64,000 nt of DNA from Chromobacterium alticapitis. GTDB taxonomy: Bacteria > Pseudomonadota > Gammaproteobacteria > Burkholderiales > Chromobacteriaceae. A model generated the notes under the pieces. It ran no database searches and was not told the DNA's origin. It saw only the letters and a program-made list of their open reading frames with translations. Where the stretch lies: assembly GCF_002924365.1 (NCBI RefSeq), contig NZ_PQWB01000012.1, positions 66,109 to 130,108 on the forward strand, in the 5' to 3' direction. Both the position numbers and the translations under genes were made by a program. Position 1 is the stretch's first letter. Every line of letters starts with the position of its first letter. Below, piece by piece: positions 19,254 to 27,731 of the stretch.

Positions 19254-19865
19254 TTAGCCGAATCCGCGCTGGCGCAGCGCCTGGTACAGCATGGCCACGC
19301 CCAAGGCGTCGTTGAGGGCGTCGTGGCGCGGCGGCGCGGGGATGGCCAGGTCGCGGTACAGCTCGGCCAAGCGCAGATCGATGTGGGCGCCGGGGTTTTG
19401 CCGGAATTTGTAATCGTAGAAGCGCCCGGATACTTCAATCTTCCGTTGCGGCAAGCCTATGCCCAGCAGCGGCTTCACGTATTTGTTCAGCACCGCCACA
19501 TCGTATTCCAGGTAGTAGCCCAACAGCGGCCGGCCGCCTATGAATTCCAGCAGCAGCCGCACCGCCTGTTCCGGCGGCAGGGCCTGGTCGAGATCGCGCC
19601 GTCGCAGCCCATGCACCGCGATATTGTCGCCGGCCGGCGGGATTCGCGGCTTGACCAGCAGGTATAGCGCTTCGCTGTGCAGGATGCGGTTGCTGCGCAG
19701 CTTGACCGCGCCTATGGACAGCAGCTCCGCCTGTTGGACGTTGAGGCTGGTGGTTTCGCAATCCAGGCTGACCAGTTCTTGCGGATGTTCGTCGAGCAGG
19801 CCGCGCCAGGCTGGATCGCGCAGCCGCGACAACTGCCAGCGTTTGCGCAGGCGCTCCAGCATCAT
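19254..19865 (-). CDS. DEDDh 3'-5' exonuclease (DnaQ-like)
   Basis: 203 residues. ExoI motif DCET near residue 34 (D-x-E), ExoII near YLEYDVAVLNK, and ExoIII HDALND near residue 181 are all present, so it should be active on nucleic acid ends with two metal ions. A 25-residue N-terminal extension precedes the fold. The start ATG overlaps the stop of the upstream DUF294/CBS gene by 4 bases, showing translational coupling. The cellular substrate is unknown; such enzymes resemble the epsilon proofreading subunit but the true dnaQ usually lies elsewhere. Confidence 0.88.
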   Translation of the reverse strand: MMLERLRKRWQLSRLRDPAWRGLLDEHPQELVSLDCETTSLNVQQAELLSIGAVKLRSNRILHSEALYLLVKPRIPPAGDNIAVHGLRRRDLDQALPPEQAVRLLLEFIGGRPLLGYYLEYDVAVLNKYVKPLLGIGLPQRKIEVSGRFYDYKFRQNPGAHIDLRLAELYRDLAIPAPPRHDALNDALGVAMLYQALRQRGFG

Positions 19866-21667
19866 AGGCTGCCCAGCCGGTAATGATGGCGCAGCAGCGT
19901 TTTGAAGCGCTTCACCACGGCCAGCGCCTCTTTCAGCAGGTCGCGCTCCAGGGTCGACAGCCGCTCGGGTTCCAGCAGATTGTCCGGAGTCTGGCCGGCG
20001 TCCAGCCGGCGCAGGCCGTGTTCCAGCCGCAACTGCGACAGGATGGACAATGCCTCCGCGATGTCAGCGGCCAAGGCCGGCTCCAGCCGTCCGGCGGCGG
20101 CCAGCGCCTGGGCGCGGGCCGCGCTGGCGGTTTCTTCAATTCCATGCTCCAGCGCCAGCGCCCGCAGGCCGTGCACCAGCGGGAAGATACCGCCTTTTTT
20201 CAGGTCCAGCGCATCGCGCCCGTCGCGCTCGCGGGTACGCAGCCGCGAGAATGGCCCAAGCGGCGTGTCGAATTGCTCGATGGCGCGAGCGAAGCGCGCG
20301 TAGAAGCCCGCATCGTCCTGCAGCCGCTCGCGCAGATAGGCGCGGCTGTCCTCCAGCAGCGAGGCGTCGCCGCACACGGCCTCGGCATCGCAGAAGATGG
20401 CCAGCTGCATCATGCCTTCGCCGCTGGGATGAGCCAGCCAGCCGTGGATGCGCTCGCGCAGGGCAGCGCGGCTCAGGCGCCATTCCGGCCGGCTGACCAT
20501 GACGCCGCCGGGGCAGGGCGGGTAGCCGAAGCGGGCGAGAGCGGCGGAGAAGGCCGCGCAATGCTCGGCCAGCCGTTCCGGCTCGTAGCCGTCGCGCAGC
20601 AGCAGCGCGTTGTCCTGGTCGGTTTTCAGTATCTGCTCGCCGCGGCCTTCCGAACCGAGCACGATCAAACAGCTGTTGTCCGCCAGTTCGGGCGGAACGA
20701 TCATGCGCCAGGCGCGAGCGAACAGCCGGGCGCTGAGCGCCTGCACCAGCCGGCCCAGCTGAGCCGGCCGCACGCCGTGCCCGGACAGGATGCGGATCAG
20801 CCTGTCCATCTGGCCCGATGCCTCGGCCAGCTCATCCAGGCTGGCGGCCTGTTCCAGGCGCTGCGCGATCAGGTGGGAGTGGTTGGAGAAATAGGACAGC
20901 ACGTCCACCTGGGCAAGCATGGCCACGGCGTGGCCGCGCTCGGTCACCACCAGGCGGCGCAGATTGCGCTGCGTCATCAGCAGCAGGGCGTTGAACAGGA
21001 AGTCGTCTATGTCTATGGTCAGCAATTCATAGCCGCAATGACGGCCCACCGGCTCGGCGCTGTCCACGCCGTTCAGGATCACGTCGCGAAAGTCCGTGGT
21101 GGTGAAGATGCCCAGCCGTTCGCCGTCGCGCACCAGCACCGATTTGCTGCGGCGCGTCTTCATCGCGGCGGCCACGTCGCGGATGCTGTCCTCGGCGTCG
21201 ACGAAGACAGGCTGGCGGCCGCCGGCGTCGCGCACGGTGGCGGTCAGCAGGGTTTGCAGTTCCTGGTTGCCGGCGCGCTGCGCCAGCATGCCCAGCTTGT
21301 GCGACACGCCGGCGTAGAAATACGCGCCGAAGCGCGGGTTGCGCTCTGTCAGCGCCAGCAGTTCCGCGCGCGGCAGCGAGAGCAGCAGCGCTTCTTCTTC
21401 CGCCACGAAGCGGTGCGGCGTTTGGCCGGCGATCAGCGCTCGGGCGTCGAAGCTGTCGCGCGGGTGATAGCGCGCGATGATTTCTTCATCGGCCAGCTCG
21501 CACACCTTGCCCTTGATGATGACGTATAGCGCGTCTATGGACTGGCCCGGCGCGATGACCACCGCCTCGTCGGGAAAGTAGGCGACGTCGGCGCGCGCCT
21601 CCAGCGCGTCGCGCTCGGCGAGGCTCAGGGTGTCGAACGGCGGCTGGCTGAAGTCGAAACGGCTCAT
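19862..21667 (-). CDS. Cyclic-nucleotide-binding/CBS/DUF294 nucleotidyltransferase-like signalling protein
   Basis: 601 residues with, in order, a cNMP-binding-like beta-roll (about 10-125), a pair of CBS domains (about 150-265), a DUF294 nucleotidyltransferase domain whose motif GSEGRGEQ...DQDNALL lies near residue 337-355, and a helical DUF294 C-terminal domain (about 460-600). The metal-binding DxD of the nucleotidyltransferase fold appears as DQD. Members of this family are linked with signal-transduction by nucleotide sensing; substrate not known. Coupled by a 4-base overlap to the exonuclease gene. Confidence 0.88.
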   Translation of the reverse strand: MSRFDFSQPPFDTLSLAERDALEARADVAYFPDEAVVIAPGQSIDALYVIIKGKVCELADEEIIARYHPRDSFDARALIAGQTPHRFVAEEEALLLSLPRAELLALTERNPRFGAYFYAGVSHKLGMLAQRAGNQELQTLLTATVRDAGGRQPVFVDAEDSIRDVAAAMKTRRSKSVLVRDGERLGIFTTTDFRDVILNGVDSAEPVGRHCGYELLTIDIDDFLFNALLLMTQRNLRRLVVTERGHAVAMLAQVDVLSYFSNHSHLIAQRLEQAASLDELAEASGQMDRLIRILSGHGVRPAQLGRLVQALSARLFARAWRMIVPPELADNSCLIVLGSEGRGEQILKTDQDNALLLRDGYEPERLAEHCAAFSAALARFGYPPCPGGVMVSRPEWRLSRAALRERIHGWLAHPSGEGMMQLAIFCDAEAVCGDASLLEDSRAYLRERLQDDAGFYARFARAIEQFDTPLGPFSRLRTRERDGRDALDLKKGGIFPLVHGLRALALEHGIEETASAARAQALAAAGRLEPALAADIAEALSILSQLRLEHGLRRLDAGQTPDNLLEPERLSTLERDLLKEALAVVKRFKTLLRHHYRLGSL

Positions 21668-21722
21668 GGCGGGTCCGTTGGAGTGGGCCTGCCTTCAGCA
21701 TACCGCCAATCGATGCGCGGAG

Positions 21723-22502
21723 TCAGTCCGCCTTGCGGATCAGCAGCGGCGCGCCGTCGCGGAACAGGATCAGTTCGCCCGGCGACAGCGCCGTCCAGTG
21801 CTCGTTGTCCGTCAGCGGCTGGGTGGCGATCATCGCCACTTGGTCGCGCGGAGTGGTGACGGCGGCGAAGTCCACGCTGACGTCGTCGTCCACCAGGTGG
21901 GCGGTGTTGAACGGCGCGCAGCGGATGATGTAGTGCAGCTGGGTGGAGCAGTGGGCGAACAGCGCCTCGCCGTTGCTCAGCATGAAATTGAACACGCCGT
22001 TGGCGCGGATTTCCGCCGACAGCCGGGCGACTTCCTCGAACAGCGCTTCCAACTCGGGCGGTTCTGCCCATTTGGCGCGCAGCCTTTCCATCAGATGGCA
22101 GAAGGCCTGTTCGGAATCCGTGGTGCCCACCGGACGGTAGTATTGGCCGGACGCGGGCTGGAAATTCTCCAGATTGCCGTTATGGGCGAAGATCCAGTAT
22201 TGACCCCACATCTCGCGCATGAAGGGGTGGGTGTTGGCCAGGTTGACCACGCCCTGGGTGGCTTTGCGGATGTGGGCGATGACGTTTTCGGACTTGATCG
22301 GGTAACGCCGGACCAGGTCGGCCACCGGCGACTCGACCGAGGGCTTGTCGTCGAGGAAGACGCGGCAGCCCTTTTGTTCGAAGAAGGCGATGCCCCAGCC
22401 GTCGGCGTGATGGTCGGTCAGGCCGCCGCGGCGGTGGAAGCCCTCGAACGAGAATAGAATGTCGGTTGGGATGTTGCAATTCATGCCCAGCAGCTGGCAC
22501 AT
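21723..22502 (-). CDS. Class II glutamine amidotransferase (YafJ-like)
   Basis: 259 residues beginning MCQLLGMN: the N-terminal nucleophile Cys2 of Ntn-type glutaminases is in place after Met removal. Also present are HHADGWGIAFF, the HIRKATQG segment and the FAHNGNLENF stretch, all conserved in the YafJ/GATase II family. No synthase domain is attached. The biological acceptor of the ammonia is not known. The gene stands alone between the DUF294 gene and a 192-base gap. Confidence 0.88.
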   Translation of the reverse strand: MCQLLGMNCNIPTDILFSFEGFHRRGGLTDHHADGWGIAFFEQKGCRVFLDDKPSVESPVADLVRRYPIKSENVIAHIRKATQGVVNLANTHPFMREMWGQYWIFAHNGNLENFQPASGQYYRPVGTTDSEQAFCHLMERLRAKWAEPPELEALFEEVARLSAEIRANGVFNFMLSNGEALFAHCSTQLHYIIRCAPFNTAHLVDDDVSVDFAAVTTPRDQVAMIATQPLTDNEHWTALSPGELILFRDGAPLLIRKAD

Positions 22503-22694
22503 CGGCTTGATTCCACTTCTTGACGGGTTGCTTGGCGCCGGACGTGACCGGCATGTTTCATGTAGCTGAGCTTAGGCGATCTGGCGGCTGGCGGCAATCG
22601 TCGGCGGCCATCCGGCGCGAAATTCATGTCGCCATTCCCAACGGGTCTAAGCGGACTGCCAGCCCGGCTGGCGATTCACTGCGTGAGGCCGGCG

Positions 22695-23609
22695 CTAGAC
22701 GGCTGCGGGGCGGTCCCATGGCGGCTGCGGACCGCCCAGTTTTTCCACCAGAAAATCCAGCAGGCTGCGCAACGACAACGGCAAAAGCCGGCGCGACGGA
22801 TACAGCGCGTGGATGCCCATCAGCTGCGGTTGCCAGTCCGGCAACAGTGCCACCAGCTCGCCGCGGCGGACGTAGGGCGCGGCCAGATAGCTGGGCTGCA
22901 GCGCGATGCCGCCGCCGGCCACCGCCGCGCAGAGCAGGGCGCTGGCCTCGTTGGCGCTGAGGGCGCCGCTGACGCGCGCGCTTTGCTCTTCGCCGTCGCG
23001 CTGGAAGCGCCATTCGCTGCGGCCGAAATTGCTGTAGCTGAGGCAATGATGCCGCTCCAGCTCCCGCGGGTGGGTGGGTGCGCCGTGGCGGGCCAGGTAG
23101 GCGGGGGATGCCACCACCAGCGAGCGGCAATCGCACAGCCGCCTCCCCACTAATCCGGGATCCGGCTCATTGGTGATGCGGATGGCCAAGTCTATTCTTT
23201 CTTCTATCAGATTGACCGCGCGGTCGCCCAGTTGCAGGTCCAGGCGCAGCTGCGGATGGCGCTCGCCAAACTCGGCCATCAGCCCGCCCAGCACGGCCAG
23301 GCCCAACGAGGTGCTGGCGGCCACCCGCAGCAGGCCGCGCACCTGGCCGTCGCGCTGGCTGGCATCGGCGCGCACTTCGGCCGCCAGCTCCAGCATCTGT
23401 TGGCAGCGCGCCAGGCAGGCCAGGCCGGCGTCGGTCAGCGTGACCTTGCGGGTGGAGCGTTGCAATAAGCGCACGCCCAGCCATTGCTCCAGTTCTTCGA
23501 CATAGCGGGTGACCATGGGACGGGACATGTCCAGCTTGTCGCCGGCGGCGGTGAAGCTGCCCAGCTGGGCGACTTCGGCGAAAACCTGCATCGCGGTGAG
23601 TCTGTCCAT
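22695..23609 (-). CDS. LysR-family transcriptional regulator
   Basis: 304 residues. N-terminal winged helix-turn-helix (MDRLTAMQVFAEVAQLGSFTAAGDKLDMSRPMVTRYVEELE) followed by the LysR substrate-binding domain (RGLLRVAASTSLGLAVLGGLMAEF). It is divergent from the MBL-fold gene at 23753, with 143 bases between them. That interval contains a TGCAC-N18-GTGCA inverted repeat near 23617-23645 and a TATAGT -10-like element at 23676-23681, so control of the neighbouring MBL-DsbA pair is likely by the usual LysR arrangement. Confidence 0.92.
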   Translation of the reverse strand: MDRLTAMQVFAEVAQLGSFTAAGDKLDMSRPMVTRYVEELEQWLGVRLLQRSTRKVTLTDAGLACLARCQQMLELAAEVRADASQRDGQVRGLLRVAASTSLGLAVLGGLMAEFGERHPQLRLDLQLGDRAVNLIEERIDLAIRITNEPDPGLVGRRLCDCRSLVVASPAYLARHGAPTHPRELERHHCLSYSNFGRSEWRFQRDGEEQSARVSGALSANEASALLCAAVAGGGIALQPSYLAAPYVRRGELVALLPDWQPQLMGIHALYPSRRLLPLSLRSLLDFLVEKLGGPQPPWDRPAAV

Positions 23610-23752
23610 TTATATGCACGATATAGGAAATAATAATGTGCAGTTTAGCGCATTTATTGGATCGATTACTGCGCTTATAGTGTGCGCATCTTCACTGAAT
23701 CGCAGTGCAACCCGCCGGCGGGCGCCGGCTTCCAGACTTAAGGAGTTACACC

Positions 23753-24613
23753 ATGATCCGTCAAACCCTGATCGCCGCCGCTCTCGCCGCCGCCGGTTTC
23801 GCCCATGCCGGCGACCTCAAGTTGTCCGTTTACAATGCCGACGGCAACAGCTTCAACGTTTCTTCTGTGCTGGTGACCGGCGACAAGGACGCCGTGCTGA
23901 TCGACACCGGCTTCACCCGCGCCGACGCCTACCGCATCGCCGCCCGCGTGCTGGACAGCGGCAAGAACCTGCAGACCATCTACGTCAGCCAGGCGGATCC
24001 GGATTACTACTTCGGCGCATCCGTGCTGAAGCAGATCTTCCCCAAGGCCGAGCTGGTGGCCGCGCCGGAAGTGCTGGCCCACATCAAGGGCAATGTGAAG
24101 GGCAAGGTGGCGTTCTGGGGCCCCAAGATGGGCGCCAACGCGCCGCAGGCCAATCCGCTGCTGCCGACTGAAATCAAGGCCGACAAGATCATGCTGGAAG
24201 GCAAGGCGCTGGAACTGCGCGACACCAAGGGCGTGATGGCGCATCGCGGTTATGTATGGATTCCGTCCATCCGCGCCATCGTCGGCAATGTGGGCGTCTA
24301 CTCCGGCATGCATGTCTGGACCGCCGACACCCAGAACGACGCCGAGCGCAAGGGCTGGTACAAGCAGCTGGACGATATGGAGGCGCTGAAGCCGGCCGTG
24401 GTGGTGCCGGGCCATATGATCGCGGGCGACAAGATGGACGTATCCGCCATCCGCTATACCCGCGACTATCTGAAGACCTTTGAGGCCAAGAATGCCGTCA
24501 CCGCCAACAGCGGCGAGTTGATCGAGGCGATGAAGCAGGCCTATCCGAACGCGGCCGAAGTGTCCACGCTGGAGCTGGGCGCCAAAGTGCGCAAGGGCGA
24601 GATGAAGTGGTAA
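23753..24613 (+). CDS. Exported metallo-beta-lactamase-fold protein with altered metal site
   Basis: 286 residues from the ATG at 23753 (AAGGAG upstream). Signal peptide with cleavage after AHA near residue 19. The MBL fold is evident: NSFNVSSVLVTGDKDAVLIDTGFTRADAY, then the position of the HxHxDH motif reads SQADPDYYFG, so the three metal-ligand histidines are replaced while the Asp is kept. A later PGHMI keeps one His. It may have a different metal site or no hydrolase activity. It is followed after 11 bases by a DsbA-family gene and is divergent from a LysR regulator. Confidence 0.82.
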   Translation: MIRQTLIAAALAAAGFAHAGDLKLSVYNADGNSFNVSSVLVTGDKDAVLIDTGFTRADAYRIAARVLDSGKNLQTIYVSQADPDYYFGASVLKQIFPKAELVAAPEVLAHIKGNVKGKVAFWGPKMGANAPQANPLLPTEIKADKIMLEGKALELRDTKGVMAHRGYVWIPSIRAIVGNVGVYSGMHVWTADTQNDAERKGWYKQLDDMEALKPAVVVPGHMIAGDKMDVSAIRYTRDYLKTFEAKNAVTANSGELIEAMKQAYPNAAEVSTLELGAKVRKGEMKW

Positions 24614-24624
24614 GCGAGCGCGCG

Positions 24625-25308
24625 ATGAAACTGCATTACTTTTACGACCCGCTGTGCGGCTGGTGCTACGGCGCCTCTCCCTTGCTGAAGGCGGCGGCCG
24701 CTTTGCCGGGCATGGAGCTGGTCATGCACGCCGGCGGCATGATAGACGAAGCGGAAGGACGCACCATCACGCCGGAATGGCGCGGATACGTGATGCCGCA
24801 CGATGCACGCATCGGCCAGATGAGCGGCCAGCCTTTCGGCGAGGCTTATTTCGAAGGCCTGCTGCGTGATATCGGCGCGCCGTTGGCGTCGGACCCGCCC
24901 ATCGCCGCCATCCTGGCGGCCGGCAATCTGGGCCTGGAACCGCTGGCCATGCTGGCCCGCATCCAGCGCGCCCACTATCAGGAGGGACGGCGCATCGCCG
25001 AGTTCGATGTGTTGAGCGAGCTGGCGGCTGAGCAGGGCGCCGACGCTGCGGCTTTCGCCCAGGCCTGGAGCGCTGCGCGGACAGAAGCGGCAAGCCATAT
25101 CGAGCAGACCCGGCAAATGATGGCCAAGCTGGGCCTGCGCGGCTTCCCATCGGTGCTGCTGGAGCAGGATGGCCAGCTGGAGCGGCTGGAGTTGTCCGGC
25201 TGGTTCGGCAAGCCTGAGCAACTGGCCGCCGCGTTGGCCGAACGGCTGCCCAAGCCGGCGGCGTCTGGCGACGACGCGCTGTTCTGTACGCCGGACAGCT
25301 GCCGATAA
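24625..25308 (+). CDS. DsbA-family thioredoxin-fold oxidoreductase
   Basis: 227 residues from the ATG at 24625. The active-site CGWC is at residues 11-14 right after the first beta strand (YFYDPLCGWCYG), followed by a helical insertion typical of DsbA/FrnE-like proteins and a C-terminal GxPSVLLEQDG segment with the cis-proline. There is no signal peptide, so it is expected in the cytoplasm, which differs from classic periplasmic DsbA. Close spacing (11 bases) after the MBL gene suggests an operon; a strong terminator follows. Confidence 0.88.
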   Translation: MKLHYFYDPLCGWCYGASPLLKAAAALPGMELVMHAGGMIDEAEGRTITPEWRGYVMPHDARIGQMSGQPFGEAYFEGLLRDIGAPLASDPPIAAILAAGNLGLEPLAMLARIQRAHYQEGRRIAEFDVLSELAAEQGADAAAFAQAWSAARTEAASHIEQTRQMMAKLGLRGFPSVLLEQDGQLERLELSGWFGKPEQLAAALAERLPKPAASGDDALFCTPDSCR

Positions 25309-25326
25309 GATGCCGCGCAGCCGAAG

Positions 25327-25353
25327 CCGCGCCCGAGTGGGCGCGGTTTTTTT
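25327..25353 (+). terminator. Rho-independent terminator after the DsbA-like gene
   Basis: Perfect 8-bp stem CCGCGCCC / GGGCGCGG with a GAGT loop, followed by seven T residues. Confidence 0.92.
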
Positions 25354-25395
25354 GCGTCTGTTTGTTTTGATAAATATCCAGGATGGATTTTCACC

Positions 25396-25423
25396 TTGCA
25401 TTCTTGATTGCATCGCATAATCT
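25396..25423 (+). promoter_or_regulatory. Candidate promoter of the chitinase gene
   Basis: TTGCAT at 25396-25401 and TAATCT at 25418-25423 with a 16-base spacer resemble a sigma-70 promoter, about 50 bases upstream of the start codon in an AT-rich stretch. No clear quorum-sensing box was seen. Confidence 0.45.
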
Positions 25424-25472
25424 GAAATACCAATCAAATACCAATTGGCTAAATCAAGACAAGGAGATGGAG

Positions 25473-26798
25473 ATGCACAAGCGATTCGGCATGCCTCTGC
25501 GCGCGGTCGCCCTCGCGCTGCTGCTGGCCTGGGGGCAGGGCGCTTTGGCGGCGTGCCCGGCCTGGACCGAAGGAACGAGTTACAAGGCAGGGGACGTGGT
25601 CAGCTATAGCAATGCCAACTACACGGCCTTGGTGGCGCATACGGCTTATGTCGGCGCCAATTGGAATCCGCCGGCCACGCCAACCTTGTGGGCGCAGGGC
25701 GGCAGCTGCGCCGGCGGCGACCCCACCCCGCCGACGCCGCCGAGTCCTCCCACGCCGCCCAGTCCGCCGCCGAGCAATGGCGCGGCTTTTGCCAAGCATG
25801 CTTTGATCGGCTATTGGCACAACTTCGCCAATCCCAGCGGCCCGGCTTTCCCGCTGTCCCAGGTCAGCGCCGACTGGGATGTGGTCGTGGTGGCCTTCGC
25901 CGACGACGCCGGCAACGGCAATGTCAACTTCACGCTGGACCCGGGCGCCGGCAGCCAGTCCCAATTCATTCAGGACATCAAGGCCTTGCAGGTCAAGGGC
26001 AAGAAAGTGGTGCTGTCGCTGGGCGGGCAGAACGGCTCGGTGACGCTGAACAACGCCGCCCAGGTGCAGAACTTCGTCAACAGCCTGTATGGCATCATCG
26101 CGCAGTATGGCTTCGACGGCATCGATCTGGACTTGGAAAGCGGCAGCGGCATCGTGGTGGGCGCGCCGGTGGTGACCAATCTGGTCAGCGCGGTGAAGCA
26201 GTTGAAGGCCAGGGTGGGGCCGAACTTCTACCTATCCATGGCGCCTGAGCACCCCTATGTGCAAGGCGGCTTCGTCGCCTACGGTGGCAATTGGGGCGCT
26301 TACCTGCCTATCATCGATGGCTTGCGCGACGACCTGTCGGTCATTCATGTCCAGTACTACAACAATGGCGGCTTGTATTCGCCGTATTCCAATGGCGCGC
26401 TGGGCGAGGGTTCGGTGGATATGCTGGTGGGCGGCAGCAAGATGCTGATCGAAGGCTTCCCCATCGCCAACGGCGCCTCGGGCAGCTTCAAGGGCCTGCG
26501 GCCGGATCAAGTGGCTTTCGGCGTGCCGTCCGGCGCCAGCTCCGCCAATTCCGGCTTCGTCACGCCGGATACCGTGTCCAAGGCGCTGAGCTGCCTGACT
26601 GCCCTGCAAAGCTGCGGCAGCGTCAAACCCTTGCAAGCTTATCCGACTTTCCGCGGCGTGATGAGCTGGTCCATCAACTGGGACAAGCACGATGGCTACA
26701 ATTTCTCCAAGCCGGTGGCGGCCAGCCTGCATCAACTGCCCGTGACCAACGCGGTCGGCATGAAAAAGGCCGCCGGCAAGAAGCCGGCGGCCCGATAG
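25473..26798 (+). CDS. Secreted GH18 chitinase with N-terminal chitin-binding module
   Basis: 441 residues from the ATG at 25473, six bases after AAGGAG (an ATG at 25467 abuts the ribosome site). Signal peptide to about residue 26 (GALA). A CBM5/12-type chitin-binding module follows (CPAWTEGTSYKAGDVVSYSNANYTAL), then a Thr/Pro/Ser-rich linker, then the GH18 barrel. The catalytic motif DGIDLDLE (residues about 215-222) has all three acidic residues including the proton-donor Glu. It would hydrolyse chitin outside the cell. The very end of the coding sequence contains a 9-bp inverted repeat (GCCGCCGGC/GCCGGCGGC) that could act as a terminator without a T-run. Confidence 0.95.
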   Translation: MHKRFGMPLRAVALALLLAWGQGALAACPAWTEGTSYKAGDVVSYSNANYTALVAHTAYVGANWNPPATPTLWAQGGSCAGGDPTPPTPPSPPTPPSPPPSNGAAFAKHALIGYWHNFANPSGPAFPLSQVSADWDVVVVAFADDAGNGNVNFTLDPGAGSQSQFIQDIKALQVKGKKVVLSLGGQNGSVTLNNAAQVQNFVNSLYGIIAQYGFDGIDLDLESGSGIVVGAPVVTNLVSAVKQLKARVGPNFYLSMAPEHPYVQGGFVAYGGNWGAYLPIIDGLRDDLSVIHVQYYNNGGLYSPYSNGALGEGSVDMLVGGSKMLIEGFPIANGASGSFKGLRPDQVAFGVPSGASSANSGFVTPDTVSKALSCLTALQSCGSVKPLQAYPTFRGVMSWSINWDKHDGYNFSKPVAASLHQLPVTNAVGMKKAAGKKPAAR

Positions 26799-26815
26799 GC
26801 TGACAGGATGGCCGC

Positions 26816-27541
26816 TTAGGCGGTCATCTGGTAGCCGCTGATCTGGGCGGCGGATACCAGGCTGTTCAGGTATTCGTGCATGGCCTGGTTGACGGCCATG
26901 TCCGCCAGGTAGTGCTGCAGGCGTTCCTTGATCTCGTCGAAGCCGATCTTGCCGCCTTGCTCGCGCTGCTCAACCTGGATGATGTGGTAGCCGAACTGGG
27001 TTTCCACCAGGTGCGGAGTGATCTGGCCGGCTTCGGTGCTGAATACGGCTTGTTCGAATTCCGGCACCATCTGGCCGCGGCCGAACTGGCCGAGGCTGCC
27101 ACCTTGCTTGCCGGACGGGCAGGTGGAGTGTTCCTGAGCCAGCGCGGCGAAGCGCGACGGGCTGGCTTGCACTTCGGCCAGGATGCCTTCGGCCTTGGCC
27201 TTGATCAGGCTGGCCTCCAGGCCTTCGCCCTTGGGCAGCAGGATGTGGTTGGCCATGGCGCTCTCGCCGGCGCTGAAGCGTTCCGGGTAGCGCTCGTAGA
27301 ATTCGCGGCAGCTGGCCTCGTCGATGTCCGGCACTTGCAGCTTGCTGTCCAGCAGCGCCTGGATGGCTTGCTGTTCGTCAGCCACGTCCAGGCCTTCGCT
27401 CTTGGCCTGCTGCACCAGCAGGGTGTGCAGGATCAACTGCTGGATAGCGGTGTCGCGCGGGCTGGGCGTGTCGGCGTAGTGGTCCAGTTGGGATGCGATC
27501 ATCTCTTCGCTGATTTCAACGCCGTTGACGGTAATGGTCAT
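26816..27541 (-). CDS. Parvulin-type peptidyl-prolyl isomerase, no signal peptide
   Basis: 241 residues. N-terminal helical chaperone-like part, then a PpiC rotamase domain (about 105-205) with the core pattern ANHILLP...FAALAQEHSTCPSGKQGGSLGQFGRGQMVPEFEQAVF and the HxIQV strand. The N-terminus MTITVNGVEISEEMI lacks a signal sequence, so it is likely cytoplasmic, akin to NifM-type proteins. It is separated from two exported paralogues upstream by a terminator at 27686-27712. Confidence 0.9.
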   Translation of the reverse strand: MTITVNGVEISEEMIASQLDHYADTPSPRDTAIQQLILHTLLVQQAKSEGLDVADEQQAIQALLDSKLQVPDIDEASCREFYERYPERFSAGESAMANHILLPKGEGLEASLIKAKAEGILAEVQASPSRFAALAQEHSTCPSGKQGGSLGQFGRGQMVPEFEQAVFSTEAGQITPHLVETQFGYHIIQVEQREQGGKIGFDEIKERLQHYLADMAVNQAMHEYLNSLVSAAQISGYQMTA

Positions 27542-27685
27542 GAGAATTTCCTGTGCGGAGCGGCCGTGGCGGCGTTTCCGTTATGGGGCTGCCTGAGGCA
27601 GCGGGTGACTAGGGCAGGGCGGGCCTGCGCGGCGATGTGGCGCAAGGTAAGCGCGGCTGCGCGGACTGTCAAGCCCGCGCCACGC

Positions 27686-27712
27686 AAAACGGGGACGGCG
27701 CGCCGTCCCCGT
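27686..27712 (-). terminator. Rho-independent terminator after the parvulin gene
   Basis: ACGGGGACGGC / GCCGTCCCCGT, an 11-bp perfect stem with a two-base centre (shorter in practice to allow a loop), followed on the minus strand by TTTTGCG. It ends the transcript of the two exported parvulins. A second small hairpin (GCATCC/GGATGC) overlaps just after the stop codon. Confidence 0.75.
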
Positions 27713-27731
27713 CGCATCCGCTGGATGCGGC

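Noticed and set aside
26769..26791. 9-bp inverted repeat at the end of the chitinase gene as terminator
   Set aside because: It lies within coding sequence (Lys/Ala/Gly-rich tail) and has no T-run; kept only as a note in the gene entry.
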